Shown here piece after piece: positions 25,124-35,115 of a stretch of 64,000 nt of DNA. The translations under genes were made by a program, and so were the position numbers. Under the pieces are notes generated by a model. The model was given only the letters and a program-made list of their open reading frames with translations. It did no database searches and was not told the origin of the DNA. The DNA lies in NCBI RefSeq assembly GCF_036013645.1, contig NZ_CP107869.1, positions 4,216,001-4,280,000 of the forward strand, read 5' to 3'. Each line of letters opens with the position of its first letter. The first letter of the stretch is position 1. This stretch comes from Streptomyces sp. NBC_00490. GTDB lineage: Bacteria; Actinomycetota; Actinomycetes; Streptomycetales; Streptomycetaceae.

Positions 25124-26941
25124 GTGAGCGGAACCTCCGAAGGGCCGGCGCCCGCGGCAGATCTCGACCGGGCGGTCGTCACGGACAGTGACTTCAGTGC
25201 GTCTCCTCGTACAGAACCCCCGACGTACCAATCGGCGTTCGCGGCCGCGCCGCTGGCCATGGCCGTCGTGGACCGCGAGGGTCTGGTCGTCGGCGCCAAC
25301 GAGACGCTGGGCGAACTCCTCGGCAGCGTGCCCGAGGCGCTGGCCGGGCAGGTCGCCGCCGAGCTGGTGGATCTGGCCTCGGACGCGCGGACCTGGCACG
25401 CGTACCAGGAAGTGCTGCGCGGCCGGCAGGCCAGGCTGCGGTGCACCCGCCGGCTCAAGCACCCGGACGGCCAGTCCGTATGGGTGCAGGTGACGGTGGC
25501 GCCGCTGGGCACGGGTGAGCCCGGTGTGCTGCTGTCCCTCGCCGACATCAGCACACAGCGCGAACTCCAGGCCCGGCTGCGGCACTTGCAGATGCACGAT
25601 CCGGTGACCCGGCTGCCCAACCGGACCCTGTTCTTCGAGCGCCTGTCGGCCGCGCTGGAGGTGGAGTCGTACGCGCAGGGCGGCACCGGGCGGATCGGGC
25701 TCTGCTATCTCGACCTCGACGGCTTCAAGGCGATCAACGACACCCTCGGCCACCGGGTCGGCGACCGGCTGCTGGCGGCGGTGGCGGAACGGCTGACCCG
25801 CTGCGCCGACGAGGCGGGCCTCACCCGCGGCAGCGCGCCACTGGTGGCCCGACTGGGCGGCGACGAATTCGCCCTGCTCGTCGAGGACTCCACCGGCACC
25901 GACCAGCTGGCGGACCTGGCCGAGGCCGTACTGAAGGCGATCCAGGCGCCCTTCGACATCTCCGGGCGCCGGCTCTCGGTCTCCGCGTCGATCGGCGTCG
26001 TGGAACGGCACGCGGCCGGCACCACCCCCACCGCCCTGGTCCAGGCCGCCGACACGACGCTGTACTGGGCGAAGGCCGACGGCAAGGCCCGCTGGACGCT
26101 CTTCGACCCGGAGCGCAACGCCCACCGGATGACCCGCCAGGCGCTCGCCTCCACGCTCCGGCCGGCCATCGAGCGCGGTGAGTTCACGCTCGAGTACCAG
26201 CCACTGGTCGGCATGGAGGACGGCCGTCTGCGGGGCGTCGAGGCGCTGGTCCGCTGGAACCACCCGCAGTTCGGCATGCTGACGCCGAATCGGTTCATCG
26301 GATTGGCCGAGGAGGACGGTTCGATCGTTCAGCTCGGCCGCTGGGTGCTGGCCACCGCCTGCCGCCAGGCGCGGCAGTGGCAGCTGGACCACCCCGGTGA
26401 GCCGCCGATCTTCGTCAGCGTGAACGTCGCGGTCCGCCAGGTCTGGGACTCCGACCTCGTCGAGGACGTCGCCGAGATCCTCGCGGAGACGGGCCTGGCC
26501 CCGGGCCTGCTGCAGCTGGAGCTCACGGAGTCGGCGGTCATGGGCTCGGCCGGCCGCCCCCTCCAGGCGCTCCAGGCCCTCAGCGACATGGGCGTCCACA
26601 TCGCCATCGACGACTTCGGCACCGGCTACTCCAACCTCGCCTACCTCAGCCGTCTCCCGGTCGCGGTCCTGAAGCTGGACGGCTCCTTCGTGCGGGGCTT
26701 CCAGTACGAGGGGACGGGCGCCCCGCCCAACCCGGCCGACGAGGTCGTGGTGGAGGCGATGATCCAGCTGGCCCACCGGCTGGGGCTGACCGTCACCGCG
26801 GAGTGCGTCGAGACCTCGGCCCAGGCCTCCCGGCTGCGCCGCATCGGCTGCGACACCGGCCAGGGGTGGCTGTACTCGCGGCCGGTGGCGCCGGATCGTA
26901 TCTCCGAGTTGATGAGCGGTCAGACCGCCGGCAACCCGTAG
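25124..26941 (+). CDS. cdgA: CdgA, PAS-GGDEF-EAL c-di-GMP protein
   Basis: A cytoplasmic protein of about 605 residues. A PAS-like region (about 30-145, [19 protein letters not shown]) is followed by a GGDEF domain with intact signature [11 protein letters not shown] near 245, and an EAL domain with [22 protein letters not shown] and [15 protein letters not shown]. The RxxD inhibitory site normally five residues before GGDEF is not evident. Order and context match Streptomyces CdgA, a diguanylate cyclase controlled by BldD; c-di-GMP blocks sporulation by locking BldD on DNA. GTG 25124 follows GGGAG; the frame is open further upstream. Its end overlaps the next convergent gene by 22 nt. Confidence 0.88.
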   Translation: MSGTSEGPAPAADLDRAVVTDSDFSASPRTEPPTYQSAFAAAPLAMAVVDREGLVVGANETLGELLGSVPEALAGQVAAELVDLASDARTWHAYQEVLRGRQARLRCTRRLKHPDGQSVWVQVTVAPLGTGEPGVLLSLADISTQRELQARLRHLQMHDPVTRLPNRTLFFERLSAALEVESYAQGGTGRIGLCYLDLDGFKAINDTLGHRVGDRLLAAVAERLTRCADEAGLTRGSAPLVARLGGDEFALLVEDSTGTDQLADLAEAVLKAIQAPFDISGRRLSVSASIGVVERHAAGTTPTALVQAADTTLYWAKADGKARWTLFDPERNAHRMTRQALASTLRPAIERGEFTLEYQPLVGMEDGRLRGVEALVRWNHPQFGMLTPNRFIGLAEEDGSIVQLGRWVLATACRQARQWQLDHPGEPPIFVSVNVAVRQVWDSDLVEDVAEILAETGLAPGLLQLELTESAVMGSAGRPLQALQALSDMGVHIAIDDFGTGYSNLAYLSRLPVAVLKLDGSFVRGFQYEGTGAPPNPADEVVVEAMIQLAHRLGLTVTAECVETSAQASRLRRIGCDTGQGWLYSRPVAPDRISELMSGQTAGNP

Positions 26942-28008
26942 GCGTCGGCGATCAGTTCGTAGCTGCGCAGCCGCAGCTCCGCGCTGTGGGCGTGGGAGGT
27001 GAGCATGAGCTCGTCGGCGCCCGTGCGCTTCTGGAGGTCGTCCAGGCCGGCGCGGACCTCGTCCACCGAGCCGTGGATGACGTTGGCGTTCCAGGACGTG
27101 ATGAAGTCGCGTTCCATCGGGCTGAAGTCGTAGGCCTCGGCCTCTTCGGGGGTGGGGACCAGGCCCGGGCGGCCGGTGCGCAGGCGGACCATGTTGAGGC
27201 TCGCGGCGAGGACCTGGCGGCGGGCCTCCTTCTCGTCGTCCGTGGCGAGGGCGGAGACGCCGATGAGGGCGTACGGCTCCTTCAGGACCGCGCTCGGGCG
27301 GAAGGACTCGCGGTAGAGGTCCAGGGCCGGGACGGTGTTCTGCGCCGAGAAGTGGTGGGCGAAGGCGAACGGCAGGCCGAGGGTGGCGGCGAGGCGGGCG
27401 CTGAAGCCGGAGGAGCCGAGGAGCCAGATCGGGGGGCGGTGCGGGGACTGGACGCCGCCGGGGGACGTCGACTGGATGGGGCCGGGGACCGCGTGGATAC
27501 GGCGGTAGGGGTGACCGTCGGGGAAGTCGTCGTCCAGGAAGCGGGTCAGCTCGACGAGCTGCTCGGGGAAGTCGTCGGCGCCCTCGTTGAGCGTGTTCGT
27601 GCGGCGCAGGGCCGCTGCCGTGGCGCCGTCGGTGCCGGGGGCGCGGCCGAGGCCGAGGTCCACGCGGCCCGGGGCCATCGCCTCCAGGGTGCCGAACTGC
27701 TCCGCGATCACCAGCGGGGCGTGGTTGGGCAGCATGACGCCGCCCGAGCCGAGGCGGATGCGGGTGGTGTGGGCGGCGAGGTGGGCGAGGATCACGGCGG
27801 GGGACGAGGAGGCGACGCCGGGCATGGAGTGGTGTTCGGCGACCCAGTAGCGGTGGAAGCCGCGGGACTCCGTCAGTTTGGCCAGGTCGACGCTGGTGCG
27901 CAGGGCGTCCGTGGCGGTGCGGCCGGCACCTACGGTGACCAGGTCCAGTACGGACAGGGGGACGGGGGCGGTGCCGTGGATCGTTCCCCGAATCTCGTCT
28001 GCCGTCAC
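26920..28008 (-). CDS. Luciferase-like (LLM) flavin monooxygenase
   Basis: A 362-residue protein of the bacterial luciferase-like family, in the MsnO8-type single-component group. Signatures are [19 protein letters not shown] at the N-terminus, [19 protein letters not shown] with the conserved AEHH near residue 70, and [14 protein letters not shown]. It probably uses reduced FMN supplied by another enzyme. GTG 28008 follows AGGAGG at the right distance; a longer frame exists upstream. It converges on cdgA with a 22-nt overlap. Substrate unknown. Confidence 0.88.
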   Translation of the reverse strand: MTADEIRGTIHGTAPVPLSVLDLVTVGAGRTATDALRTSVDLAKLTESRGFHRYWVAEHHSMPGVASSSPAVILAHLAAHTTRIRLGSGGVMLPNHAPLVIAEQFGTLEAMAPGRVDLGLGRAPGTDGATAAALRRTNTLNEGADDFPEQLVELTRFLDDDFPDGHPYRRIHAVPGPIQSTSPGGVQSPHRPPIWLLGSSGFSARLAATLGLPFAFAHHFSAQNTVPALDLYRESFRPSAVLKEPYALIGVSALATDDEKEARRQVLAASLNMVRLRTGRPGLVPTPEEAEAYDFSPMERDFITSWNANVIHGSVDEVRAGLDDLQKRTGADELMLTSHAHSAELRLRSYELIADAYGLPAV

Positions 28009-28112
28009 TGTGGTGCCTCCTGTGGTGGGTGCCGTGCGCTGTCCTTCGGCGTGTAACAGGAGGGTGGCTCCGGTTATTCCTTCGCCCCCGCCGCCCCTAC
28101 CCATCCCCGTCC

Positions 28113-28205
28113 CTGGGGGCTGCCGCCCCCAGACCCCCGCTTCGGCCCTGAAGGGGCCTCGTCCTCAAACGCCGGACGGGCTGGTTGGTCAGCCCGTCCG
28201 GCGTT
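28113..28205. repeat. Streptomyces intergenic hairpin element
   Basis: Two hairpins in tandem: a CTGGGGGC/GCCCCCAG stem (28113-28132) and a perfect 16-bp stem (28168-28183 with 28190-28205). Between them is GACCCCCGC...GGGGCCTCGTCC. This compound element recurs in Streptomyces intergenic DNA and here can terminate the racemase transcript on the minus strand. A degenerate relative is at 3373. Confidence 0.8.
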
Positions 28206-28224
28206 CGAGGAGCGGGGTCGCGTC

Positions 28225-28956
28225 CTACACCTGGACGATCGGCTCCTTGGTGAACAGGGAGCCCAGGGTCGGGGCGTTGACCCTGCGGTCGGTCAGGCGT
28301 AGGCCCTCCCAGACTGTGACCTGGTTGGCGGTGAGGACCGGTTTGCCGAGTTCCTTCTCCAGGGCGGGGAGGTGGGCGGCGGTGTGCAGGGCCGTGTCCG
28401 GGAGGAGGATCACGTCCGCGTCGGGTGTGTCGGCCGACCTCGCCAGGGCGAAGACCTCCTTCTCGCCCCAGGTGCCGACCTCGGCCGCCGTGACGATCCC
28501 GGCGCCCTTCACACCGGTGACCTCCAGGCCGCCCGCCCGCAGGAACTCCGCGAACAGTGCCGCCACGTCGTCCGGGTAGGTCGCCCCGACCGCGACCCGG
28601 TGTGCCCCGACCTCCCGGGCCGCGTGCACGAAGGCGAAGGAGGTGGAGGAGGCCGGCAGGCCCGCCGTAAGGGCGAGGCTGCGCACCTGCTCGTGGGCGC
28701 CCTCCCAGCCGTAGACGAAACTGCCGCTGGTGCAGGCCCACACCACGGACTCGGCGCCCGCCATGCGCAGTTGCTCGACACCTGCCGCGAGCCGTTCGGC
28801 GGAGCCCATGCGGCGCAGGGCGTCGGGACGGTGGGCGTCCTCGCCGATGTCGGTGTGGACCACGTCGAGGCGGACGTCGCTGCCCAGGAGCTGCTCGATG
28901 CGCGGATAGTCGTCCTCGGCGGAGTGGCCGGGGTAGAGAAATCCGAGTGCGGTCAT
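28225..28956 (-). CDS. Asp/Glu racemase / maleate isomerase-family protein
   Basis: A 243-residue protein of the Asp/Glu/hydantoin racemase superfamily, in the maleate cis-trans isomerase branch. The first catalytic Cys is in VVWACTSGSFVYG (near 71), and the second half has LPDTALHTAA where active racemases carry a second Cys, so the pair is incomplete here. It overlaps the upstream paralogue by 4 nt (ATGA). The two paralogues may form a heteromer. The neighbours (amidase, 2-hydroxyacid dehydrogenase, DUF3830, Ehu transporter) suggest amino-acid or ectoine-like catabolism, but the substrate is not known. Confidence 0.82.
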   Translation of the reverse strand: MTALGFLYPGHSAEDDYPRIEQLLGSDVRLDVVHTDIGEDAHRPDALRRMGSAERLAAGVEQLRMAGAESVVWACTSGSFVYGWEGAHEQVRSLALTAGLPASSTSFAFVHAAREVGAHRVAVGATYPDDVAALFAEFLRAGGLEVTGVKGAGIVTAAEVGTWGEKEVFALARSADTPDADVILLPDTALHTAAHLPALEKELGKPVLTANQVTVWEGLRLTDRRVNAPTLGSLFTKEPIVQV

Positions 28957-29753
28957 GACCAGCCTTCCTGCTGCTCTTCTTTCGGCTGCTTCTCTTGCGG
29001 GAACACGGGGCCGGACCGTGCCGCCGGATCGACCAGCGCCTGGTACGGCCCCACTGCCCGGGTACCCAGTCGGCGCAGCGCCGCCCACATCGTGACCTGG
29101 TTGGCCGAGATCACCGGGATGCGCAGTTCCGCCTCCAGTTGCGGGATGACGTCGTAGGTCGGGAGGTTGGTGCAGCTGATGAACAGGGCGTCGGCGCTGT
29201 GGCGGACGGCCTTGTGGGCCATGGCGACGACCTCCCGGTACGGGACCTTCCAGATGTGCCTGGTCAGGCCCATGAAGGCGCAGCCGGTGACCGCGATGCC
29301 CGCCTCGGCGACGTACTCCTCCAGGGCCCGGGTCACCGACACGGTGTACGGCGTCACCAGGGCGACCCGGTGTACGCCGAGGTCGATCAGCGCCTCCAGA
29401 AGTGCGCCGGAAGTGGTCACGGACGGGACCGCGCCCGCCCTCGTCATCGCCTCGCACATCGCCCGCTCCCCGGCGACCCCGCCGACGAAGCTGCCGGAGG
29501 TGCAGGCGTAGGCGACGACCTCGGGCGTGATGGCGTTCAGGGTGCGTACCGCGTCGTGCAGTGTCTCGTGCTCGCTGACGAGACGGGCCAGGTCGAGGCT
29601 GACCTCGACGGGGACGTACGGCGTGCGGGTCAGATGGAGCGACACCTCGTCGGGGACCCAGCGCCACAGCTCGCGGTCCAGCGCGAAGTCGAAGGGAGCG
29701 ACGACACCTACACCGCGCTGGGGGCGCGGTCCACCAAGAAAGGAGAGGTCCAT
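28953..29753 (-). CDS. Asp/Glu racemase / maleate isomerase-family paralogue
   Basis: A 266-residue paralogue of the next gene. The first catalytic Cys is in AYACTSGSFVGG and the second in FISCTNLPTYDVI, so both expected cysteines are present, unlike in its partner. Maleate isomerases, arylmalonate decarboxylases and EutA share this fold. ATG 29753 is chosen; GTG 29771 is a possible alternative. It stands divergent from the dehydrogenase gene across 132 nt and is translationally coupled to the downstream paralogue. Confidence 0.85.
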   Translation of the reverse strand: MDLSFLGGPRPQRGVGVVAPFDFALDRELWRWVPDEVSLHLTRTPYVPVEVSLDLARLVSEHETLHDAVRTLNAITPEVVAYACTSGSFVGGVAGERAMCEAMTRAGAVPSVTTSGALLEALIDLGVHRVALVTPYTVSVTRALEEYVAEAGIAVTGCAFMGLTRHIWKVPYREVVAMAHKAVRHSADALFISCTNLPTYDVIPQLEAELRIPVISANQVTMWAALRRLGTRAVGPYQALVDPAARSGPVFPQEKQPKEEQQEGWS

Positions 29754-29885
29754 GGCAGGCACCGGCCTCACGGTGAGAGACGGGGGGACAACGGACCGTA
29801 CGCGCGCCCGTGTTGACGAAGGTAGGTTCGGGTGCGAGCGTGGTCAATCCGCGCATGTCAGACGCCTGTGGAGGAACGGCTTCGG

Positions 29886-30833
29886 ATGACCGCCCCCACC
29901 CTTCTCGTCCTGGACGCCGATCCCCTCCCCCGCCTCGGCAGTCTCACCGGCCGCGCCCGCGTCGAGCACACGGACGCGTCGGCGCTGGCCGAGCGGCTGC
30001 CGTACGCCGATGTCCTGCTGGTCTGGGACTTCACCTCCCACGCCGTGCGCGCGGCCTGGCCGGGTGAGGGGCCCCGGCCACGCTGGGTGCACACGGCGAG
30101 TGCGGGTGTGGACCATCTGATGTGCCCCGAACTCGCCGCGTCCGACACGGTGGTGACCAATGCGCGCGGTGTCTTCGACCAGCCCATCGCGGAGTACGTC
30201 GCCGCTCTCGTTCTCGCGATGGCGAAGGATCTGCCCCGGACGCTGGACTTCCAGCGGGAGGGTGTGTGGCGGCACCGGGAGTCGCGGCGGGTGGCGGGGA
30301 CGCGGGCGGTGATCGTCGGGTCGGGGCCCATCGGGCGGACGATCGCCCGCACGCTCAAGGCACTTGAGATCACCACGGCCGTCGTCGGCCGTACCCCGCG
30401 CACCGGCATCCACGGTCCGGGCGACCTGGACCGGCTGATCGCCCGCGCGGACTGGGTGATCGCGGCGGCGCCGTTGACCGAGCAGACGGACGGGATGTTC
30501 GACTCGCGGCGGTTCGGGGTGATGCAGCCGTCGGCGCGGTTCGTGAACGTCGGGCGTGGCCGGCTCGTCGTCGAGGACGACCTGGCGGACGCGCTGCGCA
30601 AGCGGTGGATCGCGGGTGCGGCGCTGGATGTCTTCGCGGACGAACCCCTCGGCCCCGACAGCCCGTTGTGGCAGGTCCCGGATCTGATCGTGTCCCCGCA
30701 CATGAGCGGCGACACGATCGGCTGGCGGGAGGAACTCGGCTCGCAGTTCCTGGAGTTGTACGACCGCTGGGCGGCGGGCAAGCCACTGCTGAACGTGGTC
30801 GACAAGAAGCGCGGATACGTACCGGGGCACTGA
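29886..30833 (+). CDS. D-2-hydroxyacid dehydrogenase
   Basis: A 315-residue NAD(P)-dependent dehydrogenase. The Rossmann motif is VIVGSGPIGRTIARTL (near 145), catalytic Arg lies in FVNVGRGRLVVEDDL, Glu in LDVFADEPLG and His in VSPHMSGDT (near 280). The family reduces 2-keto acids to D-2-hydroxy acids or the reverse. ATG 29886 follows GGAGG. The amidase gene begins 32 nt after its stop, so the two are likely one transcript. Members near racemases and amidases usually act in amino-acid breakdown. Confidence 0.88.
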   Translation: MTAPTLLVLDADPLPRLGSLTGRARVEHTDASALAERLPYADVLLVWDFTSHAVRAAWPGEGPRPRWVHTASAGVDHLMCPELAASDTVVTNARGVFDQPIAEYVAALVLAMAKDLPRTLDFQREGVWRHRESRRVAGTRAVIVGSGPIGRTIARTLKALEITTAVVGRTPRTGIHGPGDLDRLIARADWVIAAAPLTEQTDGMFDSRRFGVMQPSARFVNVGRGRLVVEDDLADALRKRWIAGAALDVFADEPLGPDSPLWQVPDLIVSPHMSGDTIGWREELGSQFLELYDRWAAGKPLLNVVDKKRGYVPGH

Positions 30834-30865
30834 CGGCGCCACGTCACAGAGAGCCGGAGGGGCGG

Positions 30866-32251
30866 ATGACGGAGCTCACCGAACTGACCGCAGTACAGCT
30901 CGTCGACGGTTACCGCAAGGGCGAGTTCAGCCCCGTCGAGGTGACCCGGGCGGCCCTGGAGCGGGCCGAGCGGATCCAACCGGAGGTGAACGCGTTCGTT
31001 CGGATCACCGCCGAGGAGGCGCTCGCGCAGGCCCGGGAGTCGGCGGACCGCTGGCGGCGCGGTGAGCCCGCGGGGCTGGTCGACGGGGTGCCGGTCACGG
31101 TGAAGGACATCCTGCTGATGCGGGGCGCCCCGACTCTGAAGGGCTCCAAGGCGCTGTCGGAGAAGGGCCGTTGGGACGAGGACGCGCCCTCCGTGGCCCG
31201 GCTGCGTGAGCACGGCGCGGTGTTCCTGGGCAAGACGACGACGCCCGAGTTCGGCTGGAAGGGTGTCACGGACTCGCCGCTGTCCGGGGTCACCCGCAAC
31301 CCGCACGACCCCTCACGCACCGCGGGCGGTTCCAGCGGCGGCGCGGCGGCGGCCGTGGCGCTCGGCGCGGGCCCGCTGGCGCTGGGCACGGACGGGGGTG
31401 GCAGTGTGCGCATCCCGGCGGCCTTCTGCGGGATCTTCGCGCTGAAACCGACGTACGGGCGGGTGCCGCTGTATCCGGCGAGCGCGTTCGGCACGTTGGC
31501 GCATGTGGGGCCGATGACGCGGGACACGGCCGACGCGGCGCTGATGCTGGACGTCATCGGGGCGCCGGACGCGCGGGACTGGTCGGGAATGGGACCAAGT
31601 GCCGTTTCCCACCAGGGCGTTCTGCGGGAAGGCGTACGGGGTCTGCGGATCGCCTACTCCCCTTCCCTCGGCGGACAGGTGCGGGTGCAGCCGGGGGTCT
31701 CGGCGGCGGTGCGGCGGGCGGTGGAACGGCTGGCCCGGCTCGGCGCGTATGTCGAGGAGACCGACCCCGACCTCACCGACCCGGTGGACGCCTTCCACAC
31801 CCTGTGGTTCAGCGGGGCGGCCCGGGTGACCCAGCATTTCGGGCCGTATCAGCGGGAGTTGCTCGATCCGGGGCTGCGGGAGATCTGCGGGCTCGGGGCG
31901 CGGTACAGCGCGCTGGACTATCTCGCCGCGGTCGACGTCCGCATGGACCTCGGGCGCCGGATGGGCCGTTTCCACGCGTCGTACGACCTGCTGGTGACGC
32001 CCACGGTGCCGATCACGGCTTTCGAGGCGGGCGCGGAGGTGCCGAAGGGCTCGGGACATCGGCGGTGGACGGGGTGGACTCCGTTCACGTACCCCTTCAA
32101 CATGACCCAGCAGCCGGCCGCGTCGGTCCCGGTGGGGGTGGACGGCGACGGACTGCCGGTGGGGCTCCAGATCGTGGCCGCCCGGCACCGGGACGATCTG
32201 GTGCTACGGGCGGCTCATGCGCTGGACGCGGTCACACCCTCCGGAAGCTGA
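30866..32251 (+). CDS. Amidase signature family hydrolase
   Basis: A 461-residue amidase. The Ser-cisSer-Lys triad is visible: Lys in GVPVTVKDILL (near 80), the cis-Ser in the TAGGSSGGAAAAVAL segment (near 155) and the nucleophile Ser in the following TDGGGSVRIPA loop. It hydrolyses an amide bond; with the isomerase-like neighbours, maleamate or an N-carbamoyl or N-acyl amino acid is conceivable but unproven. Its end overlaps the convergent DUF3830 gene by 20 nt. ATG 30866 follows GGAGGGG. Confidence 0.88.
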   Translation: MTELTELTAVQLVDGYRKGEFSPVEVTRAALERAERIQPEVNAFVRITAEEALAQARESADRWRRGEPAGLVDGVPVTVKDILLMRGAPTLKGSKALSEKGRWDEDAPSVARLREHGAVFLGKTTTPEFGWKGVTDSPLSGVTRNPHDPSRTAGGSSGGAAAAVALGAGPLALGTDGGGSVRIPAAFCGIFALKPTYGRVPLYPASAFGTLAHVGPMTRDTADAALMLDVIGAPDARDWSGMGPSAVSHQGVLREGVRGLRIAYSPSLGGQVRVQPGVSAAVRRAVERLARLGAYVEETDPDLTDPVDAFHTLWFSGAARVTQHFGPYQRELLDPGLREICGLGARYSALDYLAAVDVRMDLGRRMGRFHASYDLLVTPTVPITAFEAGAEVPKGSGHRRWTGWTPFTYPFNMTQQPAASVPVGVDGDGLPVGLQIVAARHRDDLVLRAAHALDAVTPSGS

Positions 32252-32726
32252 GCGTCTCCCCCGACGCCCCTGACCGCCAGAGGTCGTTGCACGCCTCGGC
32301 CAGCTCCGCCAGCCCCTCCACCACCTCTCCCCAGACGATGCCGGGCACCCAGCCCACGTCGCCGTTGAGGAGCAGGTTGTTGCGCTCGTAGAAGAGGGCC
32401 AGGTCGACCACCGTCGTGCCCGCGCGGACCTCGCGGTCGTAGCCGTAGGACTTGGTGCCCAGTTCCGTACCCGCGAAGGAGAAATAGCAGAGATCTCCAG
32501 GAATGGGGGTGACTGTCGGATTTTCCAGGGGCGGCTCCGATTCCGCGAAGGGCGGGAAAAGGGCATAGATCTCATTGCGGGCATATTTCGCGTGATAGAC
32601 GTCGCCGGCCAGCGGGAGGGAATCCCAGACGGCCGCGCAGGTGATCGGCGCACGATCGTCCAGCAGCTTTGCCGTACCGGTGATCCCCCGCTTGACCAGC
32701 GAGACTTCGATGTAGCGGTCAGCCAT
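32232..32726 (-). CDS. DUF3830 (cyclophilin-like fold) protein
   Basis: A 164-residue protein matching DUF3830, whose members have a cyclophilin-like barrel. The pattern includes RAPITCAAVWDSLPLAGDV at residues 27-45, HAKYARNEIYALFP, and GDLCYFSFAGTEL. These proteins occur next to hydantoin/racemase and amide-hydrolysing genes. Start ATG 32726 is favoured; ATG 32735 is possible. It is divergent from the Ehu operon, about 100 nt away. Confidence 0.82.
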   Translation of the reverse strand: MADRYIEVSLVKRGITGTAKLLDDRAPITCAAVWDSLPLAGDVYHAKYARNEIYALFPPFAESEPPLENPTVTPIPGDLCYFSFAGTELGTKSYGYDREVRAGTTVVDLALFYERNNLLLNGDVGWVPGIVWGEVVEGLAELAEACNDLWRSGASGETLSFRRV

Positions 32727-32822
32727 ACGTTCCATGGTCCCCCGCCGGTCAAGGGCGCCTCGGTCAGGATCGGGCTCGAATCGGTCGGCATAAGTCGCAT
32801 CCGGTCGGGTAGCCGCGCCGCC

Positions 32823-33752
32823 ATGGCTCCACCGATACGAAACGACATTCGAAACGACGTTCGGACCGACAGAAGCACGCCCGGAACCACTCGCCGATCG
32901 CTGCTCGCGGGGGTGGCGGCGCTCGGTGCGCTGGGGGCCGCGGGCTGCTCGCGGGTGGCCACGGCGTCCACGACGGACGGCGGTGATCTGCTCGAACGCC
33001 TCAGGGCGGCAGGTGTCGTACGGCTGGGAATCGCCGGCGAGATCCCCTTCGGCTACATCGACAAGGACGGCGAGCTGACCGGCGAGGCGCCCGAGCTCGC
33101 GAAGGCCGTCTTCAAGCGGCTGGGGGTCGACCGGGTACAGCCCGTGCCCACCGAGTTCGGGTCGCTCATTCCGGGGCTGAACTCACAGCAGTTCGATGTG
33201 GTCGCCGCCGGGATGTATGTGAATCCCGAGCGCTGTGACCAGGTCATCTTCGCCGACCCGGACTATCAGATGCTCGATTCGTTCATCGTGCGCAAGGGCA
33301 ATCCCAAGGGGCTGCACGACTACAAGGACGTCGTCGAGAAGAAGGCCAGGTTCGCCACCGGGACCGGGTATGCCGAGATCCAGTACGCCGTCGACGCGGG
33401 GTACAAGGAGAGCGACATCCTCATCGTCCCCGACCAGGTCGCGGGGCTGAACGCCGTCGAGTCCGGGCGGGCCGATGTCTTCGCCGGTACCGCGCTCACC
33501 ACCCGCGAGGTCGTCAAGAAGTCCGCCAAGACCGAGGCCACCAAGGCCTTCGCGCCCCTGGTGGACGGCAAGCCGCATGTCGACGGGGGCGCGTTCGCGT
33601 TCCGGCTGACCGAGACGAAGCTGCGGGACGCCTTCAACGTGGAGCTGCGGAAGCTGAAGAAGAGCGGGGAGCTGTTCCGGATCCTGCGGCCCTTCGGGTT
33701 CACCGAGGCCGAGATGACCGACCTCACCGCGAAGGAGCTGTGCGGCGGATGA
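32823..33752 (+). CDS. ehuB: EhuB-like polar amino acid/ectoine-binding lipoprotein
   Basis: A 309-residue solute-binding protein of family 3. The N-terminus has a twin-arginine signal and a lipobox (TTRRSLLAGVAALGALG then AAGC), so Tat export of a lipoprotein is likely. The mature domain contains the family signature LGIAGEIPFGYIDKDGELTG and FDVVAAGMYVNPERC. It is first in a four-gene operon with order ehuB-C-D-A, as in actinomycete ectoine/hydroxyectoine transporters. Naming is by family and gene order; the ligand could be another amino acid. Confidence 0.82.
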   Translation: MAPPIRNDIRNDVRTDRSTPGTTRRSLLAGVAALGALGAAGCSRVATASTTDGGDLLERLRAAGVVRLGIAGEIPFGYIDKDGELTGEAPELAKAVFKRLGVDRVQPVPTEFGSLIPGLNSQQFDVVAAGMYVNPERCDQVIFADPDYQMLDSFIVRKGNPKGLHDYKDVVEKKARFATGTGYAEIQYAVDAGYKESDILIVPDQVAGLNAVESGRADVFAGTALTTREVVKKSAKTEATKAFAPLVDGKPHVDGGAFAFRLTETKLRDAFNVELRKLKKSGELFRILRPFGFTEAEMTDLTAKELCGG

Positions 33753-34468
33753 CCACCGGACTGTGTGAACTCGTACTCAAGGGCGTGTGGACGACCGTCC
33801 AACTGCTCGTCTTCAGCGCCCTGCTGGCGGCCGCCGTCTCGTTCGTCGTCGGTGTCGCGCGCACCCATCGACTGTGGATCGTGCGCTTCCTCGCCGGCTT
33901 CTACACCGAGGTGTTCCGCGGGACCTCGGCGCTCATCATGATCTTCTGGGTGTACTTCGTGCTGCCGATCTCCTTCGGCTGGCAGCTGGTGCCGATGTGG
34001 GCGGGCACGCTGGCGCTCGGGCTCACCTACGGCGCGTACGGCTCGGAGATCGTGCGCGGCGCCCTGAGCGCGGTCGACCCGGCGCAGAAGGAGGGCGGGA
34101 TCGCGCTCAGCTTCACGCCCTGGCAGCGGCTCAGGCTGATCCTGCTGCCGCAGGCGGTGCCGGAGATGATCCCGCCGTTCTCCAACCTGCTGATCGAGCT
34201 GCTCAAGGGCACCGCGCTGGTGTCGATCATCGGCATGAGCGACCTGGCGTTCAGCGGCAACCTGGTGCGGCTGGCGCTTCAGGAGAGCCAGGAGATCTAC
34301 ACGTATCTGCTGGTCATCTACTTCGTGATCGCCTTCGCTCTGACCCGCCTGATGCGTGGCCTGGAGAAGAAGCTGAAGTCGGGCGTCGGCAAGGAACCGG
34401 AGCGCGGGGTGACCGCACATGAGCTGAAGCGGGCCGAGACGACGGGCGTCGGAGGTGGTGTCGCGTGA
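33749..34468 (+). CDS. ehuC: EhuC-like amino acid ABC permease
   Basis: A 239-residue HisM/GlnP-type permease with about five membrane segments (TTVQLLVFSALLAAAVSFVV first). The cytoplasmic loop with the EAA-like motif is AVDPAQKEGGIALSFTPWQR. ATG 33749 overlaps the ehuB stop by 4 nt. It pairs with EhuD. Confidence 0.85.
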   Translation: MTTGLCELVLKGVWTTVQLLVFSALLAAAVSFVVGVARTHRLWIVRFLAGFYTEVFRGTSALIMIFWVYFVLPISFGWQLVPMWAGTLALGLTYGAYGSEIVRGALSAVDPAQKEGGIALSFTPWQRLRLILLPQAVPEMIPPFSNLLIELLKGTALVSIIGMSDLAFSGNLVRLALQESQEIYTYLLVIYFVIAFALTRLMRGLEKKLKSGVGKEPERGVTAHELKRAETTGVGGGVA

Positions 34469-35115
34469 AGTGGGACTGGGGAGCGGTCGGCGACTTCATG
34501 CCGCAGTTCTGGGACGGCCTGCTGGTCACCCTGCAGGCGCTGGCGCTGGGCTCGGTGATCTCCTTCGTGCTGGGCCTGGTGTGGGCGCTGCTGATGCGGG
34601 CGCCGACCCGGTGGGTGACCTGGCCGGTGGGCGCGGTCACCGAGTTCATCCGGAACACCCCGCTGCTGGTGCAGCTGTTCTTCCTCTTCTACGTACTGCC
34701 CGAGTGGGGTCTGACGTTCTCGGCGCTGACCACCGGCGTCTTCGCGATCGGCCTGCACTACTCGACGTACACGATGCAGGTCTACCGGGCCGGCATCGAG
34801 GCGGTGCCCGTCGGCCAGTGGGAGGCCGCGACGGCACTGAACCTGCCGGTGACCAGGACGTGGCGGGTGGTGATCCTGCCGCAGGCGATCCGCCGGGTCG
34901 TCCCCGCGCTCGGCAACTACGTCATCGCCATGCTGAAGGACACGCCGCTGCTGATGGCGATCACCGTCCTTGACATGCTCGGACAGGCGCGGCTCTTCTC
35001 CCAGGAGCACTTCCAGTTCACCGAGCCGCTGACCGTGATCGGCGTGGCCTTCATCCTCATCGCCTATCTGGCCTCCCTCCTCGTGCGAGCCCTGGAGCGT
35101 CGTCTTGTCCACTGA
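34465..35115 (+). CDS. ehuD: EhuD-like amino acid ABC permease
   Basis: A 216-residue permease of the same family. The EAA loop is IEAVPVGQWEAATALNLPVT. GTG 34465 overlaps the ehuC stop by 4 nt, and its own stop overlaps ehuA by 11 nt. Five membrane segments are predicted, the first at LLVTLQALALGSVISFVLG. Confidence 0.86.
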   Translation: MKWDWGAVGDFMPQFWDGLLVTLQALALGSVISFVLGLVWALLMRAPTRWVTWPVGAVTEFIRNTPLLVQLFFLFYVLPEWGLTFSALTTGVFAIGLHYSTYTMQVYRAGIEAVPVGQWEAATALNLPVTRTWRVVILPQAIRRVVPALGNYVIAMLKDTPLLMAITVLDMLGQARLFSQEHFQFTEPLTVIGVAFILIAYLASLLVRALERRLVH

